Part shown: positions 15,752 to 23,948 of the stretch, piece by piece | Layout: each line of letters starts with the position of its first letter | Numbering within the stretch: the stretch's first letter is position 1 | DNA from: Draconibacterium orientale | GTDB taxonomy: Bacteria > Bacteroidota > Bacteroidia > Bacteroidales > UBA12170 | Reading direction: 5' to 3' | Assembly: GCA_020718205.1 (NCBI GenBank) | Contig: DYSN01000009.1 | Span: 1 to 56,710 of the forward strand | DNA length: 56,710 bases | Made by a program: the position numbers and the translations under genes | Notes under the pieces: model-generated | The model's input: the letters and a program-made list of their open reading frames with translations, nothing else | Told to the model about the DNA's origin: nothing | Databases searched by the model: none

Positions 15752-15759
15752 ATTTTTGC
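15751..15759 (+). promoter_or_regulatory. -7 box TATTTTTGC overlapping the terminator T tract
   Basis: It matches TAnnTTTG(C) and shares its first bases with the terminator tail. It would give a leader of about 70 nt for gldB. A second identical box lies at 15820-15828. Confidence 0.45.
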
Positions 15760-15819
15760 CTGATTGCAAGGAATCTGCTTCGCAAGAACATTTTTTAGGT
15801 ACCGTTTATTTTAAACAAA

Positions 15820-15828
15820 TATTTTTGC
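15820..15828 (+). promoter_or_regulatory. -7 box TATTTTTGC directly before gldB
   Basis: The G is four bases before the ATG at 15831, so a transcript from here would be leaderless. No TTG -33 element is apparent. Confidence 0.4.
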
Positions 15829-15830
15829 CC

Positions 15831-16820
15831 ATGATTATGAAACCAAAATACTATTTTACACTGAGCCTACTCTCGTTGATATTGTTCCTATCGTCCTGTA
15901 AAAATCCATTTAATGCCGATATATCTGGTATTCCAGCTGAGAAAGTTGAAATAGTTCGTTATGAGCAAGCCTTGTTTCATTGCGATTTTACCGACGCGTC
16001 AATTCAAAATCTACAGCAACAATTCCCCCTATTTTTAGGCAATGCTCCCATCGATTCCATGCAAATTGCACAGCTAAAATCATATGTTCAGGATCCTTAT
16101 CTTGCAAAATTATTTGCGGAAACTCAGAAAAATTACCTGCAATTGGGTGATGCAAAAGACGAATTGGCGGAGAGTTTCAGGTATTTTAAGCACTATTTCA
16201 AAGAATTTCAACAGCCCGAAATATATACCTATATCAGTGGATCGCCCGAGCATGTTCACTTTCAGGACGGAGTACTGCTTGTGGGCATCGATAATTATTT
16301 AGGATTCAACAGCGAGCCATATAATATCACTCAAATACCCAAATACAAGCAATTTGCCATGAGCCCCGATTTTTTAGTTAGAGATATTGTTCTGGCAATT
16401 TCGGCGGCATATATCAAACCACCTGCCAGCAATGCTGCCTTACTCGAACATATGATTTACGAAGGAAAAAAACTATATTTCATTAAAACCATGCTGCCAA
16501 AAATTTCCGACAAGGTATTGTTTGCCCAAACCGATGCCCACTTATCATGGCTTCGGGAAAAAGAGAATTACCTGTGGCGCTATTATGTAGAGAATGAGCT
16601 GCTTTACAAAGCCGATTATTTGGCCTATAATAAATTTATCGCCGATGCCCCTTTTACCACGGTTCTTGGCGATGATTCTGCTCCCCGCACAGGTTCCTGG
16701 CTCGGATTTCATATTATTTTTAACTATATGAAAAAGAATGGCGAGAGTCTGGATCGGATGCTCGGAAACACCAATGCTCAGCAAATATTGCAAAAATCGG
16801 GTTATAAGCCTTCCCGATAG
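15831..16820 (+). CDS. gldB: GldB-like lipoprotein
   Basis: 329 aa from the ATG at 15831 (ATG at 15837 also possible). The open frame extends 25 codons upstream but that part has no signal-peptide character. The start gives a lipoprotein signal MKPKYYFTLSLLSLILFLSSC with lipobox LSSC. The mature sequence follows the GldB family: VEIVRYEQALF near the N-terminus, QFPLFLGNAP, YFKHYFKEFQQP, VLLVGIDNYLG and GSWLGFHIIFNYMKKN. GldB is essential for gliding in Flavobacterium, but homologues occur in non-gliding Bacteroidota, so motility should not be assumed. A gene-free strip of 110 bp with a -7 box separates it from guaB. Confidence 0.85.
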   Translation: MIMKPKYYFTLSLLSLILFLSSCKNPFNADISGIPAEKVEIVRYEQALFHCDFTDASIQNLQQQFPLFLGNAPIDSMQIAQLKSYVQDPYLAKLFAETQKNYLQLGDAKDELAESFRYFKHYFKEFQQPEIYTYISGSPEHVHFQDGVLLVGIDNYLGFNSEPYNITQIPKYKQFAMSPDFLVRDIVLAISAAYIKPPASNAALLEHMIYEGKKLYFIKTMLPKISDKVLFAQTDAHLSWLREKENYLWRYYVENELLYKADYLAYNKFIADAPFTTVLGDDSAPRTGSWLGFHIIFNYMKKNGESLDRMLGNTNAQQILQKSGYKPSR

Positions 16821-16900
16821 AGACTGTTGCCGGGCTTTTTGCTTTAAAACCACTGGCTTTCATTCAGGTTTTTTAACTTTTAAAGGAGCCTTATTTTTTA

Positions 16901-16909
16901 TACTTTTGC
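16901..16909 (+). promoter_or_regulatory. -7 box TACTTTTGC for guaB
   Basis: It matches TAnnTTTG(C) and predicts a leader of about 18 nt before the ATG at 16930. It probably drives the whole guaB to moxR run. Confidence 0.6.
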
Positions 16910-16929
16910 GTAATTTTTAAATAGAATTC

Positions 16930-18393
16930 ATGGCACATAACAAAGTGATTCAGGAAGGATTAACATACGACGATGTTCTGCTCATTCCTTCCTATTCCGA
17001 AATTCTTCCACGGGAAGTAAATGTAAAATCAAGGTTTACCAGAAACATAGAAATCAATATCCCCATTCTTTCTGCAGCAATGGATACTGTAACCGAATCG
17101 GCTATGGCCATTGCCATGGCTCAGGAAGGTGGCATTGGGGTTATTCATAAAAATATGACCATCGAAAATCAAACAAACGAAGTTCGCAAGGTGAAAAGAG
17201 CCGAAAATGGCATGATTATCGATCCCATTACCCTGCACTCTAATGCTTTGGTGGCCGATGCCCTCAGGCTCATGGCCGAATATAAAATCGGGGGTATTCC
17301 TGTTGTAAACAAGTACAACGAGCTCGTGGGTATCGTTACCAACCGCGATTTGCGCTTCGAGCGAAACCCCAATAAACCAGTTTCCGAAGTCATGACCGGC
17401 ACTGTGATTACCACCAACGAATTTGCCGACTTCGAAAAAGCAGCCGATATTCTTCAGGAACACAAAATCGAAAAACTCCCCGTAGTTGATAAAAACAATA
17501 AACTCGTGGGGTTGATTACCTACCGCGATATTATAAAAATTAAAGAGCGCCCCAATGCCTGCAAAGACAAAATGGGTCGTTTGCGTGTGGCTGCTGCCAT
17601 TGGAATTGGTGGCGACAGTCTCGAAAGAGCCGAAGCTCTCATCAAAGCCGATGTCGATGCCATCGTTATCGATACAGCGCATGGTCATACCAAAAGCGTG
17701 ATTACCGTGCTTGCCAAGCTGAAACTAAAGTTCCCTCACATCGATATTGTGGTGGGAAATATTGCCACCGGCGAAGCTGCCAAAGCTTTGGTTGATGCTG
17801 GTGCCGATGCCGTAAAAGTGGGCATTGGTCCAGGTTCCATCTGTACCACCCGCATTATTGCGGGCGTAGGGGTTCCTCAGCTCAGTGCTGTTCTCAATGT
17901 GGCCGAAGCCATCAAAGGAAGTGGTGTCCCTATTATTGCCGACGGCGGTATCCGCTACACAGGTGATATAGTGAAAGCCCTGGCCGCCGGAGCTCACACC
18001 ATCATGGCAGGCTCCTTGTTTGCCGGCGTTGACGAGTCGCCCGGAGAAACCATCATCTACGAAGGCCGAAAATACAAATCCTATCGCGGAATGGGTTCCA
18101 TAGAAGCCATGCAACATGGAAGCAAAGACCGCTATTTTCAGGATATGGAAGATGATATTAAAAAACTCGTCCCCGAAGGAATTACTGGCCGCGTTGCCTA
18201 TAAAGGCAGTTTGTCCGAAGTAATTCACCAAATTGTAGGGGGGCTGAGAGCCGGAATGGGTTATACCGGTTCGGCCAATATTTTCAAACTCCACGAAGCC
18301 CGTTTTACCAAAATAACCACTGCCGGAGTCGCCGAAAGCCATACCCATGATGTTTCTATCACCCGCGAAGCTCCGAATTACAGTCGTTCATAA
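16930..18393 (+). CDS. guaB: Inosine-5'-monophosphate dehydrogenase
   Basis: 487 aa, standard length. It converts IMP to XMP with NAD, the committed step to GMP. The TIM barrel is interrupted by two CBS domains (about 96-205). The active-site loop [12 protein letters not shown] carries catalytic Cys305, and the flap region has [10 protein letters not shown]. It lies upstream of a run of periplasmic folding-factor genes and an AAA ATPase; the 32-bp gap to the next gene suggests co-transcription. The metabolic role is not obviously linked to those partners. Confidence 0.97.
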   Translation: MAHNKVIQEGLTYDDVLLIPSYSEILPREVNVKSRFTRNIEINIPILSAAMDTVTESAMAIAMAQEGGIGVIHKNMTIENQTNEVRKVKRAENGMIIDPITLHSNALVADALRLMAEYKIGGIPVVNKYNELVGIVTNRDLRFERNPNKPVSEVMTGTVITTNEFADFEKAADILQEHKIEKLPVVDKNNKLVGLITYRDIIKIKERPNACKDKMGRLRVAAAIGIGGDSLERAEALIKADVDAIVIDTAHGHTKSVITVLAKLKLKFPHIDIVVGNIATGEAAKALVDAGADAVKVGIGPGSICTTRIIAGVGVPQLSAVLNVAEAIKGSGVPIIADGGIRYTGDIVKALAAGAHTIMAGSLFAGVDESPGETIIYEGRKYKSYRGMGSIEAMQHGSKDRYFQDMEDDIKKLVPEGITGRVAYKGSLSEVIHQIVGGLRAGMGYTGSANIFKLHEARFTKITTAGVAESHTHDVSITREAPNYSRS

Positions 18394-18425
18394 ATCATTA
18401 TAAATCAAAGGTTAAATTATTAATT

Positions 18426-20435
18426 ATGAAGTTCTATAAAGTTTTATTGTTCACCCTTCTATCAACATTGTTTTTAGTTGAAACCCAGGCGCAAAATGCC
18501 CAACAAACCCTCATGTCGGTTGGCGACGAAAAAATCACCGTCGAAGAGTTTTGGAATATCTACCAAAAAAACAACACCGATAAATCATTCGATAAAAAGT
18601 CAATCGACGAATATCTGGTACTCTATACCAATTTCCGATTGAAAGTGAACGAGGCCAAAGCCTTAAAAAAAGACACCATTCCGGCATTCAAAAAAGAACT
18701 GCTCGGATACCGCGAGCAGTTGGCCAAACCTTATCTGGTTGACGAAGATATCAACGAAACTTTGATGTCCGAAGCCTACGACAGAATGCAGAAGGATGTT
18801 AGAGTGAGTCATATTCTTCTCTTTTTAGATGAAGATGCTCTGCCCGAAGATACAGCTCGTATCTACAATAAAATCAATAAAATAAGAGACAGAATTGTGA
18901 GCAATGAGCTAACCTTCGAAGAAGCTGCTGTAAAATTCTCCGACGACCGTTCGGCTCAGGATGCTCCTGCCGAAGGCCAGCGTCCGCCAAGAATTGGTAA
19001 TAAAGGCGATTTGGGTTATTTTACGGTTTTCGATATGCTTTATCCATTCGAAGTGACTGCTTATAGTCTTCCACTAAACCAGATTTCTATGCCGGTTCGC
19101 ACCCGTTTTGGCTACCACCTGATTATTAAAACCGACGAAATTCCTGCCATTGGCAAGGTGCAGGTGGCTCATATTTTTATTAAAGATATTCCCGGCGATT
19201 CCGCCTACAATCCTGTGGCATCCAAAGAAAAAATCGACCAGATTTATGCCAGATTGCAAAACGGCGAATCTTTCGAAGACCTGGTAAAAATCATGTCCGA
19301 CGATAAAGGCTCTGCTGTTAAAGGGGGCGAATTGCCCTGGTTTGGAGCTAACAGAATGGTTCCTGTATTTATAAAACAGGTATCAGAATTTAAAACCATT
19401 GGTGAGGTTTCAAAACCCGTTCAAACCATGTATGGCTGGCATATTGTGAAGTTTTTAGGTCAAAAACCGGTGGGCAGTTTCGAAAGCGTGAAAAACGAAA
19501 TCAAAGACCGCCTGAAAAAAGACGTAAGAAGCGAAAAAGGCCGTCAATCGAAAATTGCCCAGGTTAAAAAAGAAGAAGGTTTTACCGAAAACCCCCAGGC
19601 TCTTCAGGAATTGATAGCACTTTTAGATACTACCTTGCTGCAACATAAATTCGATATGGAAAAAGCAAAGGGATTTACTCAGAAACTTTTTACCATTGGA
19701 AACGAATCTTATAATCAATATCAATTGGTAGATTATATTCAAAAAAGCGGAAAGAAAGCTTCCATCACAGACTATAAAAAGTACACCTACAAAAAATATC
19801 AGGAATTTGTTGATAATAAAGTAATTGAATATGAAGACCGGCATCTCGAAATGAAATACAAGGAATTTGCCATTCTCATGAACGAATACAAAGATGGCAT
19901 TCTGTTGTTCGATTTAATGGACGAAGTGGTGTGGTCGAAAGCTGTAAAAGATACTGCCGGCTATCAGAATTACTATAAACAACATCAAAGTGAATATAAT
20001 TGGGGAAAGCGCGTAGATGCTTCCATTTTCACATTCACCAACCCCGATGTTTTTGCCACTGTTCAAGGGCTCATTCAGCTCAAAAAAGCCGATGAAGACA
20101 TCCTAGCCGAAATTAATAACGATAGCTTGAAAGCAGTGAAATTCGAAAGAAGAAAGTTCGCTGAAGGCGATAATAAAGATGTTGACGAGACCAAATGGAA
20201 AGCTGGAAGTTATAAGGTATTTGAAAACGAACAGGGAACTCCGCTTACCTTGGTGCGAATTCACGAGAAAATGAACCCAGCCCCTAAAACACTCGACGAA
20301 TGTCGTGGAATGGTCATTTCCGATTATCAAAATCAATTGGAGAAAGAATGGGTAGATTCGCTTAGAATGAAATACCCTGTGGTTATCGACCAGACTGTTC
20401 TGGAAGATATAAAGAAAAATGGGTTAACTAAATAA
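18426..20435 (+). CDS. Peptidyl-prolyl isomerase with tandem parvulin domains
   Basis: 669 aa, signal peptide with cleavage near VETQAQ. A SurA-like helical N-terminal region (about 30-120) is followed by two PpiC/parvulin domains: about 125-240 (VRVSHILLF to FGYHLIIKTDE) and about 243-355 (VQVAHIFIKD to YGWHIVKFLG). A long helical C-terminal part without a recognised domain follows. It is expected to act in the periplasm as chaperone and prolyl isomerase for outer-membrane proteins. It heads a series of three related genes. A strong GC-rich hairpin follows its stop. Confidence 0.9.
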   Translation: MKFYKVLLFTLLSTLFLVETQAQNAQQTLMSVGDEKITVEEFWNIYQKNNTDKSFDKKSIDEYLVLYTNFRLKVNEAKALKKDTIPAFKKELLGYREQLAKPYLVDEDINETLMSEAYDRMQKDVRVSHILLFLDEDALPEDTARIYNKINKIRDRIVSNELTFEEAAVKFSDDRSAQDAPAEGQRPPRIGNKGDLGYFTVFDMLYPFEVTAYSLPLNQISMPVRTRFGYHLIIKTDEIPAIGKVQVAHIFIKDIPGDSAYNPVASKEKIDQIYARLQNGESFEDLVKIMSDDKGSAVKGGELPWFGANRMVPVFIKQVSEFKTIGEVSKPVQTMYGWHIVKFLGQKPVGSFESVKNEIKDRLKKDVRSEKGRQSKIAQVKKEEGFTENPQALQELIALLDTTLLQHKFDMEKAKGFTQKLFTIGNESYNQYQLVDYIQKSGKKASITDYKKYTYKKYQEFVDNKVIEYEDRHLEMKYKEFAILMNEYKDGILLFDLMDEVVWSKAVKDTAGYQNYYKQHQSEYNWGKRVDASIFTFTNPDVFATVQGLIQLKKADEDILAEINNDSLKAVKFERRKFAEGDNKDVDETKWKAGSYKVFENEQGTPLTLVRIHEKMNPAPKTLDECRGMVISDYQNQLEKEWVDSLRMKYPVVIDQTVLEDIKKNGLTK

Positions 20436-20446
20436 TACAGAGAATT

Positions 20447-20474
20447 GGGGGAGAAAACGCCAGTTTTCTCCCCC
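20447..20474 (+). terminator. 12-bp GC-rich hairpin between PPIase genes (no T tract)
   Basis: GGGGGAGAAAAC (20447-20458) and GTTTTCTCCCCC (20463-20474) are perfectly complementary around loop GCCA. No U run follows and the next start codon is only 13 bases on. It is therefore more likely a transcript-stabilising or attenuating hairpin than a full terminator. Confidence 0.5.
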
Positions 20475-20487
20475 GAAATCTTATAAC

Positions 20488-21348
20488 ATGCAGAAAATTA
20501 ATCTAATATGGGTGCTGGGGCTCTCGCTTTTTTTCTGGTCTTCGTGTAGTAACGGCGGACACAGCAGCGGCGATATTATCCTTGCAAAGGTGGGAGATAA
20601 ATATTTATATATCTCCGAGTTCTCGGGGAATATTCTGCCCAATATTGGCAAAACCGATAGCATTCAGTTAATCAATAGTTTTGTAGATAATTGGGTGCGA
20701 CAGGAAATTCTGCTTCAACATGCCATAAAAAACCTCCCCGATAGCCTTAAAGATTTTAGGAAGCAACTGAAAACCTACGAAAACAATCTCATTATTTACG
20801 AATTTAAAAAACGATTGGTCGATATACGCTTGAATGTGGAAGTCACCGATAAGGAAATAATGGATTATTATAAAACTCATACCGCCGATTTTGAGCTAAA
20901 AGAGAACATCGTTCGATTTGCTTTCATCAAAATTCCTGTTCAGTCGAATAGGGTAGCTTTGGCTCGAAAACACATGAAAGATTATTCCGATTTTGACTCA
21001 CATAAAGCCGCAGTCGATGAATTCTGTAAGAAAAATGCCACCGATTTTTTTCTCAACAGCGATGCATGGACTTCTTTCAACGAAATGGCAAAACGTGTTC
21101 CTATAGTTACCTTTAATCAGGAGCTTTACCTTCATAACAATAATTTTATCGAGATAAAAGACTTTAATCATTGGTACTTCATCAATATCATTGATTTTAA
21201 AATAAAAGAACAAATTAGCCCAATTGATTTTGAACGGGAGAAAATTAAAAATATCATCCTCAATAAACGGAAAATCGAATTGTTTAAAAAACTCGAAGAA
21301 GATATTTACAATGCAGCATTAGAAAATGATAAAATCGAAATATACTAA
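20488..21348 (+). CDS. SurA-like N-domain lipoprotein (no parvulin domain)
   Basis: 286 aa. The N-terminus MQKINLIWVLGLSLFFWSSC is a lipoprotein signal with lipobox WSSC. The first half follows the SurA/PpiD chaperone N-domain pattern (ILAKVGDKYLYISEF, FVDNWVRQEILLQHA, VTDKEIMDYYKTH), but no parvulin core with a histidine-bearing HIL motif is present, so isomerase activity is unlikely. It is probably a periplasm-facing chaperone acting with the flanking PpiC proteins. The 3' end nearly abuts the SurA gene (start at 21359). Confidence 0.75.
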   Translation: MQKINLIWVLGLSLFFWSSCSNGGHSSGDIILAKVGDKYLYISEFSGNILPNIGKTDSIQLINSFVDNWVRQEILLQHAIKNLPDSLKDFRKQLKTYENNLIIYEFKKRLVDIRLNVEVTDKEIMDYYKTHTADFELKENIVRFAFIKIPVQSNRVALARKHMKDYSDFDSHKAAVDEFCKKNATDFFLNSDAWTSFNEMAKRVPIVTFNQELYLHNNNFIEIKDFNHWYFINIIDFKIKEQISPIDFEREKIKNIILNKRKIELFKKLEEDIYNAALENDKIEIY

Positions 21349-21358
21349 CATCCACACT

Positions 21359-22747
21359 ATGAAGAATATAACCATATATTTAGTCTTTATTGGCTGTCTG
21401 CTGGCAGGGTCTGTAAATTCCATTGCCCAGGAAACAAAATCGTTGTCGGATGTCGAAGAGAATCAAATTCTCGATCAGGTGGTAGCCGTGGTAGGTTCCA
21501 ATGTTATTCTGAAATCGGAAATAGAAACCCAATATCTGCAATACCGCATGCAGGGTTTTATTGAAGGAAGCCGCGAATCGCTGAAATGCGAAATTCTTAA
21601 AGACCTTATTTTCCAGAACCTTCTTCTCAATCAGGCCGATGTGGATAGTATTGTGGTAGCCGAAAGTAGTGTGGATCAGGAGCTCGACCGCAGATTCCGC
21701 TATTTTATTTCTCAGTTTGGATCTAAAGAAAAGCTGGAAGAGTATTACGGCAAATCGGTTGATGAGTTTAAAGAAGAAATGCGCGATGTGGTTAAAAATC
21801 AGTTGCTTCAATCGAATGTGCAGGGCGAAATTGTTAAAAATGTGGGGATTACTCCCAAAGAAGTTAAGGCCTATTATAAAGAAATCCATTACGACAGCCT
21901 TCCTCTGATCAATGCCGAATATTATGTGGCTGAATTGGTTAGAGAACCTGTTATTTCCGAAGCTCAAAAGCTGGAAGTAAAGGAAAGGCTTCTCGGCTTT
22001 AGAGGTCGTATTTTAAAAGGTGAAAGCTTTGCCACATTGGCGATTCTCTATAGCGAAGACCCGGGCTCGGCCAAAAAAGGCGGTGAGCTGGGAATGTATG
22101 GCAGGGGAGAGTTATACCCCGAATTCGAAGATGTGGCTTTTACGCTAAAAGATGGCGAAATCAGCGGTATTGTTGAAACTGAAGCGGGGTTTCACCTTAT
22201 TCAAATGATTGAGAATCAGAAAGAGTTTGTCAACGTTCGTCACATCCTCATCAAACCCAAAGTGTCGCCTGTTCAACTTCAAAATACAGTGAGCTATCTC
22301 GACAGTATTTATAACCTTATTCAAAAGGGAACGTATACTTTCGACGATGCGGTGAAAATGTTTTCCGATAATCCGAACCGGCTTGCAGGCGGATATCTAA
22401 TCAATCCCCAAACCGGAAGCAATGTGTTTCAGGCCGAAGACTTGGATCCAAAAGTGTTTTATACTGTCGATAAACTAAAAGTGGGCGATGTGAGTAAACC
22501 TGTTTCTTTCACCACCGACAAAAACAAGGAAGCGTTTCGTCTTCTGAAACTCGTTAAAAAAACAGAACCTCATAAGGCCAATATCGATAGTGATTACGAT
22601 AAGATTTATGAGATAGCTTTAAAGAAAAAGCACCAAAAAATTCTGGACGAATGGGTTATCATTCATGCAAAGGATGCCTATATCCGTGTTGTCGACAACT
22701 ATTCCGGCTGCGACTTTTACAGCCAAATTCTGAATAAGAAAAACTAA
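21359..22747 (+). CDS. surA: SurA-type periplasmic chaperone and peptidyl-prolyl isomerase
   Basis: 462 aa from MKNITIYLVFIGCLLAGS; eleven upstream in-frame codons overlap the previous gene and lack signal character. Signal peptide ends near SIAQ. The SurA N-domain (DQVVAVVGSNVILKSEIE, about 35-50) is followed by helices, a first parvulin domain (about 180-270 with GSAKKGGELGMYGRGELYPEFEDVAF and GFHLIQMI) and a second shorter one (VNVRHILIKPK onward). SurA escorts outer-membrane proteins to the BAM machine. The stop overlaps the moxR start by one base (TAATG), so the two are translationally coupled. Confidence 0.9.
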   Translation: MKNITIYLVFIGCLLAGSVNSIAQETKSLSDVEENQILDQVVAVVGSNVILKSEIETQYLQYRMQGFIEGSRESLKCEILKDLIFQNLLLNQADVDSIVVAESSVDQELDRRFRYFISQFGSKEKLEEYYGKSVDEFKEEMRDVVKNQLLQSNVQGEIVKNVGITPKEVKAYYKEIHYDSLPLINAEYYVAELVREPVISEAQKLEVKERLLGFRGRILKGESFATLAILYSEDPGSAKKGGELGMYGRGELYPEFEDVAFTLKDGEISGIVETEAGFHLIQMIENQKEFVNVRHILIKPKVSPVQLQNTVSYLDSIYNLIQKGTYTFDDAVKMFSDNPNRLAGGYLINPQTGSNVFQAEDLDPKVFYTVDKLKVGDVSKPVSFTTDKNKEAFRLLKLVKKTEPHKANIDSDYDKIYEIALKKKHQKILDEWVIIHAKDAYIRVVDNYSGCDFYSQILNKKN

Positions 22748-23727
22748 TGAGCCCTATGACATTTTTCGCATCCGATGTAGAAGCTCTAAAGGCTTTTGAA
22801 AAAAAATATACAGTGCTCACCCAGGAAATTGCCAAGGTAATCATTGGCCAGGATGAGGTGGTGCGCGACGTTATCATCAGTATTTTTAGTAAAGGTCATG
22901 CCCTGCTTCTGGGGGTTCCCGGCCTTGCCAAGACACTGCTTGTGAATACGATAGCTCAAACTTTGGGTTTGAGTTACAAGCGAATCCAATTTACCCCCGA
23001 TTTAATGCCATCGGATATTATTGGCTCAGAAATACTTACCGAATCGCGAGAGTTCAAATTTATTCAGGGTCCGGTTTTTTCAAATATTATTTTAGCCGAC
23101 GAGATTAACCGAACGCCTCCAAAAACTCAATCTGCCTTGCTCGAAGCTATGCAGGAACAATCGGTTACAGTAGGAAGAACAAGCTATTTCATCGAAAAGC
23201 CTTTCTTTGTTCTCGCTACACAAAACCCCATAGAACAGGAAGGAACATATCCATTACCCGAAGCTCAGCTCGATAGGTTTATGTTTAATATCGTACTCGA
23301 TTATCCAACTTTCCGTCAAGAGATTGATATCGTGAAAGCCACCACCGGCCTCTCTAAAACCAAAACAGAAATTGTATTTACTGCCGAAGAAATTCTCTTT
23401 TTCCAGGATCTTATCAGGAAAATCCCTGTCCCTGACAATGTGTTTGAATATGCAGTTAAATTAGTGGCGAAGACCCGTCCTCAAACCGAAATGGCTCATT
23501 CAATCACCAACGAATATCTGAGTTGGGGTGCTGGTCCGCGCGCATCGCAGTACCTGGTTATCGGCGCAAAATGTCATGCAGCCATTAACGGTAAATTTAG
23601 CCCCGATATAGAAGATGTTAAAGCAGTGGCCCATCAGATTTTACGACACCGTTTGGTTCGAAACTACAAAGCCGTTGCCGAAAATATTGGCATGGAGCAC
23701 ATTATCTCTCAATTAACAAAAGAATAG
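22747..23727 (+). CDS. MoxR-family AAA+ ATPase
   Basis: 326 aa. MoxR signatures: GQDEVVRD near residue 34, Walker A GVPGLAKT (about 56-63), the GSEIL and FKFIQGPVFSNIILADEINRTPP split around Walker B (about 113-120), and ALLEAMQEQ sensor region; C-terminal lid with RASQYL. MoxR proteins act as chaperone-like ATPases, usually with DUF58 and VWA partners, but none lies here: the run ends with this gene and a terminator about 165 bp on. Start ATG overlaps the surA stop. Confidence 0.92.
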   Translation: MSPMTFFASDVEALKAFEKKYTVLTQEIAKVIIGQDEVVRDVIISIFSKGHALLLGVPGLAKTLLVNTIAQTLGLSYKRIQFTPDLMPSDIIGSEILTESREFKFIQGPVFSNIILADEINRTPPKTQSALLEAMQEQSVTVGRTSYFIEKPFFVLATQNPIEQEGTYPLPEAQLDRFMFNIVLDYPTFRQEIDIVKATTGLSKTKTEIVFTAEEILFFQDLIRKIPVPDNVFEYAVKLVAKTRPQTEMAHSITNEYLSWGAGPRASQYLVIGAKCHAAINGKFSPDIEDVKAVAHQILRHRLVRNYKAVAENIGMEHIISQLTKE

Positions 23728-23892
23728 TTTCCCTGTTTTCTGTGGATTGTGATCCGGAGTCTGGTTGACTCTAAAACCTGTATGTGCTAATTTTTGCAAT
23801 TCATTCATCATCAATTCCTATCAGACTTTTAGCCCTTTCTTATAGTATTCACCCAGGATTCTTTTGGGGAAAGTTCCAATTGAAGAATAAAA

Positions 23893-23924
23893 AAAGGCTG
23901 TCAAAAATAGATTTGACAGCCTTT
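23893..23924. terminator. Bidirectional terminator between moxR and the LruC gene
   Basis: A perfect 13-bp stem, AAAGGCTGTCAAA with TTTGACAGCCTTT, and a 6-nt loop. The arms end in A and T runs, so it can serve both converging transcripts. The rest of 23728-23892 holds nothing recognisable. Confidence 0.85.
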
Positions 23925-23948
23925 ATTGATGATGATTTTAAAAAGAAT

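Noticed and set aside
17029..18348. Two long open frames opposite guaB (219 and 207 codons)
   Set aside because: They lie wholly antisense to a strongly conserved enzyme and show the biased composition of a reverse frame.
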